A stretch of 64,000 nucleotides of DNA from Sorex araneus (GCF_027595985.1 NC_073307.1:17474395-17538394); one strand, 5' to 3'; shown: positions 1-12,472, numbered from the stretch's first letter. Program-made: numbers and translations. The notes: generated by a model from the sequence alone, not told the origin.

Positions 1-64
1 TGGAGAGTCAGTACAGTGAATGAGGCACTTTTTTTGCACACAACAAACCTAGCGGTTCTATCCT

Positions 65-175
65 TAACAACACATATGGTTCCCTAAGCACCTCTTGGAG
101 TGATCTCTGAGTACAGAACTAGGAGTAAGCCCTGAACACTGCCGGGTGTGACCCAAAAACAATACAAGAAGCACT
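65..175 (+). repeat. SOR-A SINE, 3' half
   Basis: Matches the SOR-A body from the 'catatggt' block through 'aggagtaagccctga' to 'gggtgtgacccaaaaac'. The tRNA-like head is missing or too degraded to see, and the tail is short, so this is a worn 5'-truncated copy. Confidence 0.7.
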
Positions 176-619
176 GGAGGGAGAGATGAGGAACCATGAA
201 TAAAATGGTGATCTGTAGGTCTGTCGAGGAACAAGGGAGAGTAGGAAGGGTGTAGGAATGATGCCCAATCTGTTTCTTTTTATATAATTTACGTCTAAAG
301 CAGGTAAATGAGTGACTATTCAACCTTTGGTTATTATTTTACAAAAGTATGTCATGTTCAGTGCTCAGTCAATGAGGCTGCCTGGTTGTATGCAGAGCCA
401 CAGAGCAGTGTGTGCTGTGAGCTAAACTCAGCCTTGTCATTGTGTGTTTGCATGAGCACACTGTTACAGAAAGAGCCTGTGATGTTTATTTAGACATGAT
501 CTTTTTACACTTCTGTACCAACATCTCTCTGCACTCAGCATCCCTGTAACTCCATTTCTCTTATGCAATTCTAGAAAAGTTAAAACTTCTCACAACATCT
601 CACAAAATAATCAGCAAGT
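176..619. other. unassigned intergenic DNA
   Basis: I see no gene, RNA or recognisable repeat. Short open frames here have no family signature. Confidence 0.5.
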
Positions 620-628
620 AGTTTGTGC

Positions 629-883
629 TTGGACTGGAGCAATAGCAAAGTGGGTAGGGCATTTGCCTTACATGCTGCCGACCCGGGTTCGATTCCTCCG
701 TCCTTCTCAGAGAGCCTGGCAAGCTACCAAGAGTAACCCACCCTCACTACAGAGCCTGGCAAGCTACCCGTGGCGTATTCGATATGCCAAAATCAGTAAC
801 AACAAGTCTCACAAAGAAGACATTACTGGAGCCCGCTTGAGAAAATCGATGAACAATGGGACGACAGTGCAGTGCAGTGCTAC
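629..883 (+). repeat. SOR-B SINE, near full length, with TSD
   Basis: Head (ggactggagcaatagc), B-box-like 'gggttcgattcc', middle 'gcctggcaagctacc' twice, then 'cattactggagcccgctt' and a tail of 'cagtg' units. A 9-bp direct repeat, agtttgtgc, flanks it at 620-628 and 884-892. An open frame of 156 codons runs through it and is an artefact of the SINE body. Confidence 0.85.
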
Positions 884-892
884 AGTTTGTGC

Positions 893-1260
893 CGGTAACC
901 CATGTCATGGCAATTTTGTCAAAATTGGGCTGTGCAGTGGTGGAGTCCTTGTTTTATTCCCTCAGTCCAAACAATTAGGTTTCATGGCTGATTGGGCCAG
1001 CACAGTTTCCCAAAGCAGGCAAAATCCACTCCCGGAAGAAATGGGCCACTGGAAAGATCCAGGGAGGGTGGGCGGTAGTAGCGTTAGGTACAATTTCTGC
1101 TTGCTTGAAGAAGGCAGATTTCCAGGACGGTGATGAGTGATTTTTTTTTTTTTTTGTTATTCTGAAAGGGGGCTGGAAGCCAAATAAGTCTGAGACCCAC
1201 TGGGCCAGCCTAAGAGAAAATGCAGCTGTAGAGCATCATTTGTTAACTGGATGGATCCTT
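893..1260. other. unassigned intergenic DNA
   Basis: Contains a T homopolymer near 1141-1155. No gene or repeat family was recognised. Confidence 0.45.
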
Positions 1261-1261
1261 A

Positions 1262-1425
1262 TTCAGAAAGACACTGATTGGAATCCCAGATTTACTATGT
1301 GAACTTGGACAAAATATTTACATTTTCTGAACATTTGTATCCTCATCTGTAAATAGGCATGAGTTCTTCCTCTTATAAGTGTTGTGGTACTTCTATTAGG
1401 TAAGAAATTGAAATGCTGACCATGG
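1262..1425 (+). repeat. MIR SINE (ancient)
   Basis: Has the MIR order: a 'ggaatcccag...' block, 'tgtgaacttggacaaa', 'cctcatctgtaaa', then 'aagtgttgtgg' and 'taagaaattgaaa'. It is strongly diverged, as expected for a pan-mammalian MIR. Confidence 0.65.
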
Positions 1426-1429
1426 TGTC

Positions 1430-1985
1430 TTAGATACTGCTCAATTAACTCTTTATAATGACTTATTGTTCTTAATTATATATACTCACTTCAGTGAATC
1501 TGGGAAACCCCAAATATCTCTTTCTTGCTTGATGTCTCAATGTTCATCAGGGCACCAAAGATACATTCATTTGTGTTAAATATATTCTCTGCCAAGTTGT
1601 TCTCATTAGCAATGCAAACTTATTTAACTTAGTCTAACTAGGATAATCTATTTTTCCTGAATGACTAACCAAGAGCACATATCAAATGGAATGGAAACTT
1701 GGTGTAGTCAGGGAGAGTAATACCAGAGCGTGGGTTACTCCTTTTAAGTAATAACAAACTACAGTGGGAGGGAAGAGGATATGCACAGCTGTGGAAATCA
1801 AGGAAGCAGGAGATATTCTGAGAAGTGAAGAAAGCTGAGAAGGAGATGAGATTAGCCACTGAAGAACTTGGGAAAAGTTTAGTTCCACAGACCTACCTGG
1901 TCATCAACGGGCATTGTATTGTGAAACATCAACTTAGATCCCTGGTACTTGCATTCTTTGCATGTTGCCTATGATGAAATGTAAC
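1430..1985. other. unassigned intergenic DNA
   Basis: AT-rich, no gene or repeat recognised. Two overlapping short minus-strand open frames at 1665-1888 have no family signature. Confidence 0.45.
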
Positions 1986-1989
1986 ATTA

Positions 1990-2085
1990 TATCACATATA
2001 TATACATATATATGTACACACGTATACACATATACACATGTATATATATACACACATATGTATATGTGTATATATATGTATATAT
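1990..2085. repeat. (TA)n/(CA)n microsatellite
   Basis: Compound alternating purine-pyrimidine tract of tata, tgta and caca units, directly abutting the head of the next SINE. Open frames through it are low complexity. Confidence 0.9.
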
Positions 2086-2302
2086 GGAGCAATAGTACAG
2101 TGGGTAGGCAATTTGCCTTGCATGTGGCCTTGCATGTGGCCAACCTGGGTTCAATTCCTCCGTCCCTCTTGGAGAGCCTGGCAAGCTACCCCCCATGGCG
2201 TATTCCATATGCCAAAAATAGTAACAACAAGTCTCTCAATGGAGACGTTACTGGTGCCTGCTCGAGCAAATTGATGAGCAATGGGATGACAGTGACAGTG
2301 AT
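2086..2302 (+). repeat. SOR-B SINE with duplicated 12-mer
   Basis: Begins at ggagcaatagtac and ends in a 'gacagtgacagtgata' tail. Within the tRNA-like head the unit ccttgcatgtgg occurs twice in tandem (2116-2127 and 2128-2139), which lengthens the A-box to B-box interval relative to its relatives. Confidence 0.85.
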
Positions 2303-4790
2303 ATACATGTTTATATCTTTATAATATGTTTATTTGTGTATTATTGTGAGTTGGAGTCTGAGTAGTGAGACTGTGGACCTCTCTTTTCACTGATAAATCA
2401 CAGTCAGTGTTTGGAATATGAGTGTGATATAATAGATGGTTTCTATTGTCTTGGAAAGATAGTTGGAGAAAAATGAGACTAAGTACAGGAATAGGGATGA
2501 GAACTGCTGTCTTGGATCTAGGAGTAGGGTGAAGACATATATATGAATAAAATCTTTGCCTTCTCTAACAATTATGAAAGTCTGGAGACATATTTCTACA
2601 TGACTACCAAGACTTCATTCCAATATGGACTTAATTTTAGTTATATCTTAGAATTTCCACATCACAATCAACTTGATCTTGAAATTATTCCACTTTGGTG
2701 TTTAAGATTGATGGCCGTATCTTAATTTTGCATAATTTAATGCAAAGATCCTTGATATTTTTAGACCTCTGTACCAACATCTGTCCTGAATATTAGTCCC
2801 CAAATAGGAAGTTAAAATCAAAGCAGGAGACCAGTATTTTAAATATTTTTGTACTTGCAGACTAGCATGCATCCATGGAACAGTGGTAGTTGGAGACTAC
2901 TTGTTTAATGCAGTTCTATATTCTTACTATACACAGTAGTGTCTCTTTCTGAACCAGCAGATGTCACTATTGATCAGTTGGAAATAAACATGGTAGCCTT
3001 AACCATGGAGGATTAGATCCATCTCTGATTAGACAAACAAATGAGTTGGCATTTTAAGTTAAAGAGATACTGCCTCAGAAATATTGACTTCCTGGTTGGC
3101 AGCTCAGTACCCAGAAGACTGTATATCTTTTATCATTAAATCCCTGCAGATACAAGAGCAAATAGTAGTCTTCATGGGGAAGAAGAGTTGAAGAGTCAGT
3201 CCTCATTGTTCACTTTATAGTACCAATGCCCTGAGGGTTTTACATGGATTGATTTTCTATATTCTTTCTTTCTCTTTGTAGTTAAATGGGCTCAATTTCT
3301 GATTAACAGTGAATCTTTGATGGTAGAGTTTAGCAATAGAATGGATTTCTTCCTTTGGTATCTTCCTCAGATATTAGACTTGATTTCAGAGAAAACTGTT
3401 AGAAACAATTAGATGAATAACTCATCTAGCATATTCCAAAATCCAAATATAAACTTGGAAAGTTTTTTTCTGATAATACAACATTCAAGGCACTCTTCTC
3501 TTCTCTAAAACAAAACTTCACACAAGACAATGTGTTAAGTATATCTAATTTTGTGTTGTGACATATATAATGAGTTAGTCTGTGCAAACTATGATTTGTG
3601 CTTCCTCTCTCAACCCTACTCTAGCATAATTCTTCTCTAGAGAATTGCATCTTTAAATTATTATCTTTATATCCATTTATGGTCAATATTTCTCCTTTTT
3701 TATTCATATTTGTATTGGTGAGATGTGAGTTCTACTTTTTTTAATGGTTCTAAAAATTATCAACCCTGAAGTCTTTTTTTAAATGCAGATTTTGAAAGTA
3801 ATTTACATTACTTGGTTTGTTATTATAATCAAAACACTGGGAATAATAAATTACATAGAAATAATAAATAGGTATTCAGTGATCTAACAATCAACATCCC
3901 CAGTAAAAACTGATAAACTAGTAGGGAACATGAAAAGTATTTATGCAAGTCAGAATTCCTACCTTGTAGTAAGTCCTGTAGCAAAAGTATACATAGAGTA
4001 CACTCAGAACTAAGATAGAAAATATCCAAGTAATTGGTCATAGAAGGTGTGTCAAATATGTGTTTTAATAGTTTAGTAGTATGTCTGAGATAAAGAGAAG
4101 GAGGAAAATATTTTGGGGTAAGGGAAACAGTAGAGCTGATGTATGTTGACACATTGCCTATTATATACAGATTATATTGTATATTGTAAATATGTATTAT
4201 GATTATTGTTTAGCAAGAAAAAATTGGCTAGATTTTTAAATAAAGATATACTAAAAAATAAGACTATAAATTTAATTTATATTTTCTATAGATAAGAGAA
4301 AATAACAGCTTGTGTCAAGAAAATAAGACAGAGTTAGATATATAATAGTCCATGTTTTTAGAAATTTCATAATTTAGTATTTTGATTAGCACCAACTTTA
4401 AAATTTTTCTGGTGCTCTCAGAACTTGGCTCCTTAAAATAATCCTAGATGACTACTAAGATAGAATGAGAGACATTTTTGTTTCACTGTTGAATTCCCAA
4501 ATATTTGAAGACAAAGAATTCAGAAGGAAGAAGAAATGGAAAGGGCTTATATGCACAAGAAGTAAACAAAGAAGAACCAACTTTGACAGGAAGTTGCAGA
4601 CTCATACTAGCATATGGAATGGAATCAAGGAAGTACAGGAATTGTCTAACAAGTCTGGTTAGGATATCACCACCTGCAATTTTGGAAAGGAACATCTGGT
4701 AGACTGGGTTCTGGCCAACTATCTGTGTCCTGAGTGAACCAGAATAATGAGAGGAAGAATCCACAATAGAAGGCTGCTAGAGACATTTTT
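2303..4790. other. unassigned AT-rich intergenic DNA
   Basis: About 2.5 kb with no gene, RNA or repeat that I can name. The longest open frames (3829-4152 minus, 4483-4764 minus) lack recognisable domains, typical initiation context or flanking splice signals. Confidence 0.5.
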
Positions 4791-4794
4791 TTCC

Positions 4795-5130
4795 CCATTT
4801 TTTAAAAATTGAATCACTGTGAGATACACAGTTACAAAGATATTCATGTTGGTTTTCAGTCATACAATGTTCCAATCTCTCCACCTGTGTACATTTCCCA
4901 CCATCAATGTCCTCAGTTTCCCTCATATACCGCCCCCCAGCCTGTGTCTATAGCAAGCACACTTTCTCTCTCTCTTTCTCTCTCTCTCTCTGTCTCTCTG
5001 TCTTTCTGTCTCTCTGTCTCTGTCTCTCTCTTTCTCTCCCTTACTCTCTCTCCCTCTATCTCCTTTTGGGCACTATGTTTTGACTTCTCTAGGGCTTGTT
5101 TTTGTCTGTCACCTATGGAATTGCACTTCA
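4795..5130 (-). repeat. shrew L1 3' end, reverse orientation, with (TC)n
   Basis: Reverse complement of the L1-type 3' end also seen at 23505, 54290 and (forward) 58250. Shared blocks are 'gtacatttcccaccatcaat', 'cctcagtttccct' and, after the pyrimidine tract, 'ccttttgggcactatg'. The embedded polypyrimidine tract at about 4964-5062 (tctctctgtc units) is part of this family's 3' UTR, where it reads as (GA)n in the sense direction. Confidence 0.7.
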
Positions 5131-5984
5131 CTGCAATATCCACGGAGTAGAGCTAAATCTTACGTGGAAACTGCAGCGCTGTTGGGGAGAGAGGACAATT
5201 ACTAAGTGGTCTGAAAACAGCCAATACCCACTTCAGGGGTAGAGCTCTGGATCCTTTGAACAACAAAAACAACAAAAATAGATGTTGAAAAATAGCCATT
5301 GGAGAGAAGTCAAGTAGAATGATGTTCTTTTTGTTTTGTTTTGTTCTGAAAAATCATATTACTCAAAGCCATAAAAGGATTCTTGACTTTGACCTGCTTT
5401 CTCCAGTGTCCTTTCATCAGAGTGTATTTAAATTTCCTTTGAGTGAGATATCAAGCACATTTTCTGACCTTATGTATATTTGACAAGTGGTTGAGGACTT
5501 TTTTCAAGATAAAGAGATACTAAATGGCTGAAGCTTGTAGGAAATTTGTAAACAGTGACAGTAGTGTGAGAATGTTGCGAAATCATAAAATTTGAACAAA
5601 GTGTGGAATGTTGATCACTAAGAGAGCCAGATGGTGCTAAATAGAAATCTCAGTACAGCTATTTTCTCTTTATACTTGATGTATGGAATGGTCAAGATTT
5701 ACAGGCAAGGTACAGGATTACTGACAAAATATGTCCTGGAAGAACTTTTCTCGCTTTTTCAGATTATAGCACTTTATCCAAAACTGGTCCTCTTATGATA
5801 TTACCTAAGCAATCATGTCTGCATATGATTTTAATTGCCTGTAAAAATATCACTTTTATCAAATGTCTCAATAAACCTTCTATTGAATTATTCTACAACT
5901 GGTGCCATAAACTAGGAAAAAGCTATTCTAAACTCTCAGAGAATTATCCACAGAATTATCAATGCCCTCTCGAAAACAATCCTC
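5131..5984. other. unassigned intergenic DNA
   Basis: No gene or repeat identified. There is a short caaaa-rich patch near 5260-5280. Confidence 0.45.
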
Positions 5985-5987
5985 GTT

Positions 5988-6142
5988 ATTTTTTTGTTTA
6001 TTGTTTTGTTGTTGTTTGGGGGCCACACTTGCTCAGGGATTACACTTAGTTATGCACATAGCGATCACTCCTGGAAATCTCAAAGGACCATATGAAGTGG
6101 CCACATACAAGGCAAACACCCTGCCTGCTCCAATTTTTCTTT
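5988..6142 (-). repeat. SOR-A SINE, degraded
   Basis: Reverse complement of SOR-A: T-rich start (old poly-A), 'ggggccacacttgctcaggg', 'atcactcctgg', 'ggaccatatgaagtggcc', 'caaggcaaacacc' and 'gctcca'. Many substitutions. Confidence 0.75.
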
Positions 6143-6954
6143 ATTGTTTTAACACTTTAACTCACGTTTGTTGAATATAATTCATAGTTATCAGGAATAG
6201 ACTAATCAAAATTTGTTTTAGATTTCTCACATCTTGGAGTTTAGTTCTAGACCAATATTCAATAAAGCAAATCATATATGCTGCATTAAAGTATTAAGTG
6301 TGCAATAGTGTTATGTCAAAAAGAGGGAGGTATCTTCCTTAACCTTAAAAGATTTATTAAAAAAAGAGTACTGATTGTTATTTGCCAACATGTCTTTCTC
6401 ACTAATTTTAATCTTTTCTAGCTTTTGATTTACAATCAGAAATATAATTTTTAATACAAAAAAGTCTGCATGAGGATATTAATTGCCCGATTTGAATCTT
6501 TTGTGTTCCAGTAAATAGAGAGTCCTGAGGAAAAAGAGTCAGAAAAGGGAAATAGGCAGGAAGTAGAAAAATAATAGCAGATATTTATCAATTAATTTTA
6601 GAATTTTGTATGGGCACAGTTAATGGCACCTCCAAACAATTACAATCATACTAAAATCAGGATGTCTGATCACAGTTAACCATAACAAATATAATAGCAA
6701 TTTTAAAGCGTGGAGTATTACGAGAATTGTAAAAATGGGAGACACAAAGTAAGTATGTGCTCTTGCTCAAAGCCAGATGGCCATAAACTTGTAAATAATG
6801 CAATTATTGTGAAGCACAATGAAGTGACGAGTGCCTGAATTAACACATTTATTGATTAAGGTATACTTTTCTATAGCAGAGCCAACTTACCTCAGTAAAT
6901 AGATGCATCAATCAGCTGGAAGCATCCACATTTAAACCTTACAATGGACCAGGC
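6143..6954. other. unassigned AT-rich DNA
   Basis: No gene or repeat recognised. Confidence 0.45.
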
Positions 6955-7135
6955 AGTTGAAAATAAAGGCCTGAGGTCAGGATCAGTGGTGCAAAGGACC
7001 AATAAGGTTTGCTTAGTGGTGCTTCAAGGGCCTCTAGAACTTTATCCATTGATGCTCACGGGGTCACGTGGTGCCTTATGGTGCCAGGGATTTAACCCAA
7101 ATACACCCTAACTCTGATACTATCTCCCCAGCCGT
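6955..7135 (-). repeat. old SOR-related SINE
   Basis: Reverse-complement SOR features are faint: 'gctcacggggtca', 'gtgccagggatttaaccca' and the terminal 'gatactatctccccagcc', which is the complement of a SINE start (ggctggagagatagta). This is probably an early, diverged SOR subfamily. Confidence 0.5.
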
Positions 7136-8234
7136 GGTCTTACCATTGTTTTTATAAGAAACATGAAATTACATTTGGTTATTATAAGTCCCATTATGTA
7201 ACCTCTGGAAAATAACATGACTTCCTTAGCTTTTTCCAACCCAATCAATTGTATATGATGAGCACCTTGTAAGAGACACGTCTCTACCTAGTAAAACAAC
7301 TGTTTCCTGGACTGCAACTCCCTGAACAAAGGCACCTGTCCATGTTCACTGCATATGGTAGCCAACAGCTACGTAATTTAGAATCAGTTTATGATACTTC
7401 TTAGAGTGTCTTAGGGGCAGGCTACATTTAATGCAGGGTGAACATTGAGATCTGTCTCAGGATAAGATCAGGTTCTAGTAGATAGCCTGGAAACATTCGA
7501 GGAATCATTGTATAGTGATTATGATGCAAACTTCTCTAAAAAGATTGAATATTTTTTTCTGGTCATCGGTCAGAATTCCTGGGTTTTTGTTTTTAAAGGA
7601 AAGCGCTAGCAGTGAGCCAGTCCACCAAACAATTCATCCTGTTCAAACTCAGAATCACTTTCACACATATTATTTGTTACCTGATGGTAGATAACAGAGC
7701 TATAGGAGGCTCATGGGGTTACTAACTTATTGATCTCTGGTGAGCTATTGGACTGAAAAGCAGATTTCAAGTTATGAATCATGTTGTGTTTTGTGCTGGT
7801 ACATAAACCCATTATAGAATAACTGACCCTTTAGGGATTCAACTTCTCTCTAAGGGAGATTTTGATGGAGACAAGCAGTAATAAAGGACAGAGAGGCAGA
7901 GGAAATGCTTAGATTTTCTCTTTGGTAAGAACATCTGTCTCCTTTTTTCTTCAGAAAAGGAGAATAACAGAGTTGCAGGCAAATATTTAAAGTAACAATT
8001 TTTAATCCTTGTACGACCAAAAACCAGTAAAAATAGGTAAAAATTTCATGGATCATTAAGGCAGAAATTAAAAAGAGAACATTATTTTTGATAGTATTTT
8101 GTACTCTTAAAATATAATATGATAAAATAAAATTTTTATCCAAATTTGTCAAGTTGGCAATAACTTTTTCTTGTGAGCCAGCAAGAAATTTCTTCAGACT
8201 GATACCAGTCTGTGGGTTGGTAGTGGAAAACCAC
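7136..8234. other. unassigned intergenic DNA
   Basis: No gene or repeat recognised. A minus-strand open frame of 100 codons at 7850-8152 has no family signature. Confidence 0.45.
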
Positions 8235-8465
8235 TAGTTTTAAGTTATGGAGATAGATTCAAATGTGATTGGAATCTTAGTTCTGCCTTTAAAGGGAAAA
8301 ATGTGTTTGAGCCTCTGTTTCTATGAATATGTTATGAGAATGATAATATCTTCTTTAGTCTGTTGTCATGGAATTCCAAGGAAGTAGATCCTATTAAATG
8401 TTTAGCATAGACCATGTAAAATGTTCAGTAAGTGCTAACTGTTGCTGCTCATCTGTTGATATCAT
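8235..8465 (+). repeat. MIR SINE (ancient)
   Basis: MIR landmarks in order: 'gattggaatcttagttctgcc', 'gagcctctgttt', 'gagaatgataatatc', 'gtttagcatagacc' and 'cagtaagtgctaactgttgctg', which matches the MIR 3' end. Confidence 0.7.
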
Positions 8466-9387
8466 TCCTATCATAGTGTATTTTTTCCAGAATTATGATA
8501 AAGATACATACAAGTGCACTAGGGGACTGAACATTTTTTTCCCACTTCATGGCAGTTTTCATGTAGTGATCCTTTCCTCTTACTTCCTCCTTTTAACTTT
8601 CCTTTCTTTCTTCCCTTCAACCTCCTACTAATCTCTTCCTTTCATTTTTCTTAGTTTAATATTTATATGTTGACCATCTAACCAAAGATCTATGGTTGGG
8701 CTTAAGAATGCAATGATCAACGTAATGTTAGTTCTTCAGGAGTCATCGACAAACAAATTAGTAGAGAGGTACATCAAAAAGCTATTATGACATACCACAA
8801 TAATTACAATAGTGAGAGCACAGAACATACTGCAGAATGAAAATAGAACAATGAATAATTCTAATAGAGGGGGAAATTAAGAGGTGAGTGATTCAGAATG
8901 AATGATTGTCAGCTAAGAAGAAAACATGAATGGGTATGAGACTTGGTACTTTGGGGAAGTAGTGAGAAATTCCATAAATGCTACATAATGTATTCATGGA
9001 AATATTGAAAACAGACTAGAACTGGACATAGAGAGGCTTAGAATTTAGGGAATGATAAAATTGCTACAGCTGGAATAATCATTCTGGCAAGTAGTACAGC
9101 AAATGACATACCGAATCCCACGCTTTCTTTATTACCAAATGTCTCCTCGTTTAATCAGCCAAAATTGCATCACATACTGATTCCTGAAACAATGTCTTAC
9201 AAGGGGAAACAGAAAGACTATCACTGACCTAGACTAATCGAGATTCATCCAGACTCTTCTGAACCATAGGGCTCCTCAATACTTGAACAAGGATAGAATT
9301 TTCTCAGCAAGCCAGAAGGAAAAACAAAAATGACTTTTGGGTAGAAAATAATTGTGAGACTGTAGTGACCAAGTGAATGTCTGGCCT
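8466..9387. other. unassigned intergenic DNA
   Basis: No gene or repeat recognised. Confidence 0.45.
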
Positions 9388-9882
9388 AAGAAGTTAGATA
9401 TGTAGCTGAGAGGTACAAGCTTGCAATGTTGCGATTCCTGGCAGACATTTCTCTGGACGTAGTTACTAAAATACTAAAATACAGAAATCCAAAACTATGC
9501 TGCTGCTGGTGCGGCCTCCTGACCTCATATCTCTTCATTCTCAGCAATGGAAAACAAATTGCCAAATGCTTTCTTTTCAGCAGATCGGCTTTAGGGGAGA
9601 GAAACTCCAAATCAATAATAGTGAATTTTTTGTTTAAATATTGAATGTAATCAAAGTAAAGTGAAAGTAAAGTGAAATTTACCAGTTACACATGCGGGGT
9701 GGGGGGCTGGGGAGGTGGGGGGAGGGGGGAGGTATATCGTGATTCTTGGTGGTGGAATATGTGCACTGGTGAAGGGATGGGTGTTTGAGCATTGTATAAC
9801 TGAGACTTTAACCTGAAAGCTTTGTAACTTTCCACATGGTGAATCAATAAAAGAATTTTAAAAAAAAAGAAGTTAGATATGT
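9388..9882 (+). mobile_element. R2/L1-like retroelement with perfect 16-bp TSD
   Basis: The inserted sequence 9404-9866 lies between two identical copies of aagaagttagatatgt (9388-9403 and 9867-9882). Its 5' part resembles the R2 copies at 49.6 and 55.2 kb ('catttctctgg', 'gctgctgctggtgcgg', 'aatggaaaacaaatt'). Its 3' part is an L1-type terminus with 'cactggtgaagggatggg', 'gagcattgtataactgaga', 'caataaaag' and an A run. The perfect TSD and A tail indicate target-primed insertion that is younger than most repeats here. No coding capacity is visible, so it is either a 5'-truncated LINE or a non-autonomous derivative. Confidence 0.85.
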
Positions 9883-12079
9883 TTGGCTTTTGGCTTAGAT
9901 AACTAAATAATTGTATCTAATAATTATGCAGGCATGTTACAATAAATTTATATTTGGGATAACGGTAGTGCTGTAGTATATTTCCATGCTACCCAGGGAT
10001 AAAGAAAAACCTTGAGATGTAAATTTATCTCAACTGCTCTATGAAATTGGATCTGTTTTAAATGAAAGTTGAATATTCACTAAATTATTGCCTTAAACTG
10101 AGCACATTTGGGAACAATATGCATATGCCCAATGATTTGATCTTGTTCGTCAATGTGATAGACCTAACTATAAATGCCAGCACTAATACAAATGAAAATA
10201 TTCGACTTAGAATTTCTCTTTTGAGAAGAACAAATTTAAGTCTTATTTTTATATAGTCGCTCAAGTATGCGTTATCATTGTTCCTTATATATTCAAATTT
10301 GAATATATATTTGCCATGACATAAACAACCAGAGCTATTTCCAAAGCAGTCAGTCTTTGTTGTCATTCTCATCAGTCACTGAAAAATGATCATCAGTAAA
10401 GGCATATTTGATCTCTCCCCATAGTGGGAGGCCTATTTCTAAAAATATGTTGCTATGGTACAAATGCTCCATCTTGGTAGTATGGTCAGGAAGATAGCTA
10501 TTTAAAATTAGCCTATGCAAAGCCAATACCGGGAAATAATAAATCTGAAAGAAAGTTATAAAAAAGCATATATTTTTCACATTTTCTCCTACTTTCCAAA
10601 TACAAGTATTTTTCTTTCTTTCTTCCTCTCCTTTCCATTTTAAAAATAGAATACATTTGCAGTATTTTTAAATAATTTGACATAAAGAGAACTAGCTGTT
10701 AGATTAACTTTCAGTTCATGAATATTTCTACTTGAATTCTTTCCACGTTTTACATAAAAAACTTAATTTAGCACTTTGTAAATATAAATTATCTCCATCA
10801 GCATGTTAATTTCAATTTTTGGTGCAAGATTCAGAATATAAGCGACATTCTGAATATTGGTCAATATTGAAGACAAACTCCAGTCAGTGTAAACATCACA
10901 GAGACATTTAGCACTAGTTTCTTACCAACTTCTGTGGAATAAGATTTGAGAATGACAGCTTAAAGAACCTATGATACGTTCAACATGATTATAAAGTAAG
11001 AGGATAGCATTCAGTTCTATTGTATTATAATTTTAAGTATCTAGCCTAAAACTCATTTTACTCTAATGTCTTTGTCAGTAAAGAGAATTTATAATTCTTA
11101 ACTTTCCAGTTAAATCATATTATACTCCACTTCGTAGAACATCATATAACACAGAACAGAGAACATAAAGATGCTTCCTTAACAGATACTTCCCAACTAT
11201 ATAGTATGCATTTATTTATCCCAATAGCATATAACCCCGTATCTACTGCAGCATGCCCTTAGTTCACCTTTTTTCTAATTTCTTTCTCCCAACATAGATG
11301 CATTATACACATTATTTTTATAGAACAATAATGATCATATTACTGAAGGATTAACCCTTGAGAAATTTAGAGGTTTTTTTACTCATGATTTCATCTTATT
11401 ATGATCCTTGTTGAACAGTACATGGCATTCCCACAGTTTAACACCCATACCAATCTCTTACTTCCTAGTGTCCCTCAGTTAAGTGCTCCCCCTTCTAGAA
11501 CTTTTCCTCAACGCCCTACCTTCTTAGCAATGCCTCATGTACTGTATGTCCTCCCAGAACTATTACATTCTTTTAGATTTCTCCACAACACATCTCACCA
11601 TCTAAAATATTACACATTAGTTTGCTATGTTGAATTTTCATTCTGCTTCTCTTCTCCGAATTCACTCTCTCATATTCTGTACTTGCTCTGTACTCTGGGG
11701 GCCATATGGATATGGTGAGCATTGTATCAGCATCCTGGATACCCTGGGTTTCTAGATTCTAATAAGTTTCAGCTAATGATTATGAGCACGGAGGAGATCA
11801 AGTCATGAGATAATGGCAAAGTTGAAGAACTACGTGTTTATTTTTCTTCTTGACATTCTGCTCTTGGAAAGTCACTCTCTTCTTCCATAGTTACAGCTTC
11901 TCTAGGGCAGAGCTGTCCACAACTAGATATCTCTCACTGGATTCCAGTGGTGGCAACTTTCCCATGAACTTGAAACTAGTCGGGTTTCAAAGTTCAAGTG
12001 CTTTGTGTGACTGATAGCCCCGGAGTATGGCTCTCATCCATTACCCTGACTAGAGACGTTATTTATAAGAAACACATTA
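9883..12079. other. unassigned AT-rich DNA
   Basis: About 2.2 kb with no gene. It contains a 24-bp perfect palindrome at 10286-10309. The 105-codon open frame at 11401-11718 has no recognisable domain. Confidence 0.45.
10286..10309. repeat. 24-bp perfect palindrome
   Basis: Self-complementary around the centre 10297/10298 (half-site atattcaaa | tttgaatat plus flanking TA). AT-rich; no function can be assigned. Confidence 0.9.
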
Positions 12080-12113
12080 GGTGGCAATGATTGTCTCCAT
12101 TTTATAGACAAAG
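12080..12113 (-). repeat. MIR SINE, left piece of a split copy
   Basis: 'attgtctccattttatagacaaag' is the antisense MIR block normally reading 'ccccattttacagatgagg'. It stops at the composite insertion and resumes at 12977. Confidence 0.7.
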
Positions 12114-12137
12114 GGGCAAGAGACTCTGCGTCACTCT

Positions 12138-12322
12138 CTTCCGGGAGCATTGTTTTGTAGTCTCTGGATCTTGGCTGTTGATGGGATTACACGGTGCAGG
12201 GGGCAGTTTGTGGGTATGGCTGCCAAGCTACTGGAAAATGGGGGATCTGGGTGGAGAAGGCCCAGTCCCAATCTTAACAGGCTTGGAGATCTCAGTCCCA
12301 GATCCCGTACACCTGGGTTCCT
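12138..12322 (+). repeat. R1 arm, left
   Basis: From cttccgggagcattg to cacctgggttcct. Imperfect inverted match to 12473-12658, and direct match to the block at 46290-46485. Confidence 0.85.
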
Positions 12323-12472
12323 CTGCTGGTTCCTTCATGCATGAGGCTCCTTCGAACGTGTGGAGAGGGGCCTTGAGCATGGCTGTGGCTGGGTTCCAGA
12401 GATCTTCAGAGCTGGGGCTCTGCTCTGCTTTGGGAAACTCAACCAAAGACCTCCTGATCTGGCACCCAGATC

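Noticed and set aside
663-1133. 156-codon open frame, among the longest in the window
   Set aside because: Its first half is a SOR-B SINE body ('SQRAWQATKSNPPS'-type sequence recurs in other SINE copies); no domain and no splice context.
4913-5143. Arginine/glutamate-rich minus-strand open frame
   Set aside because: Translation of a TC/GA microsatellite within an L1 3' end; low complexity only. The same applies to 62092-62406, 58220-58528 and 59714-59966.
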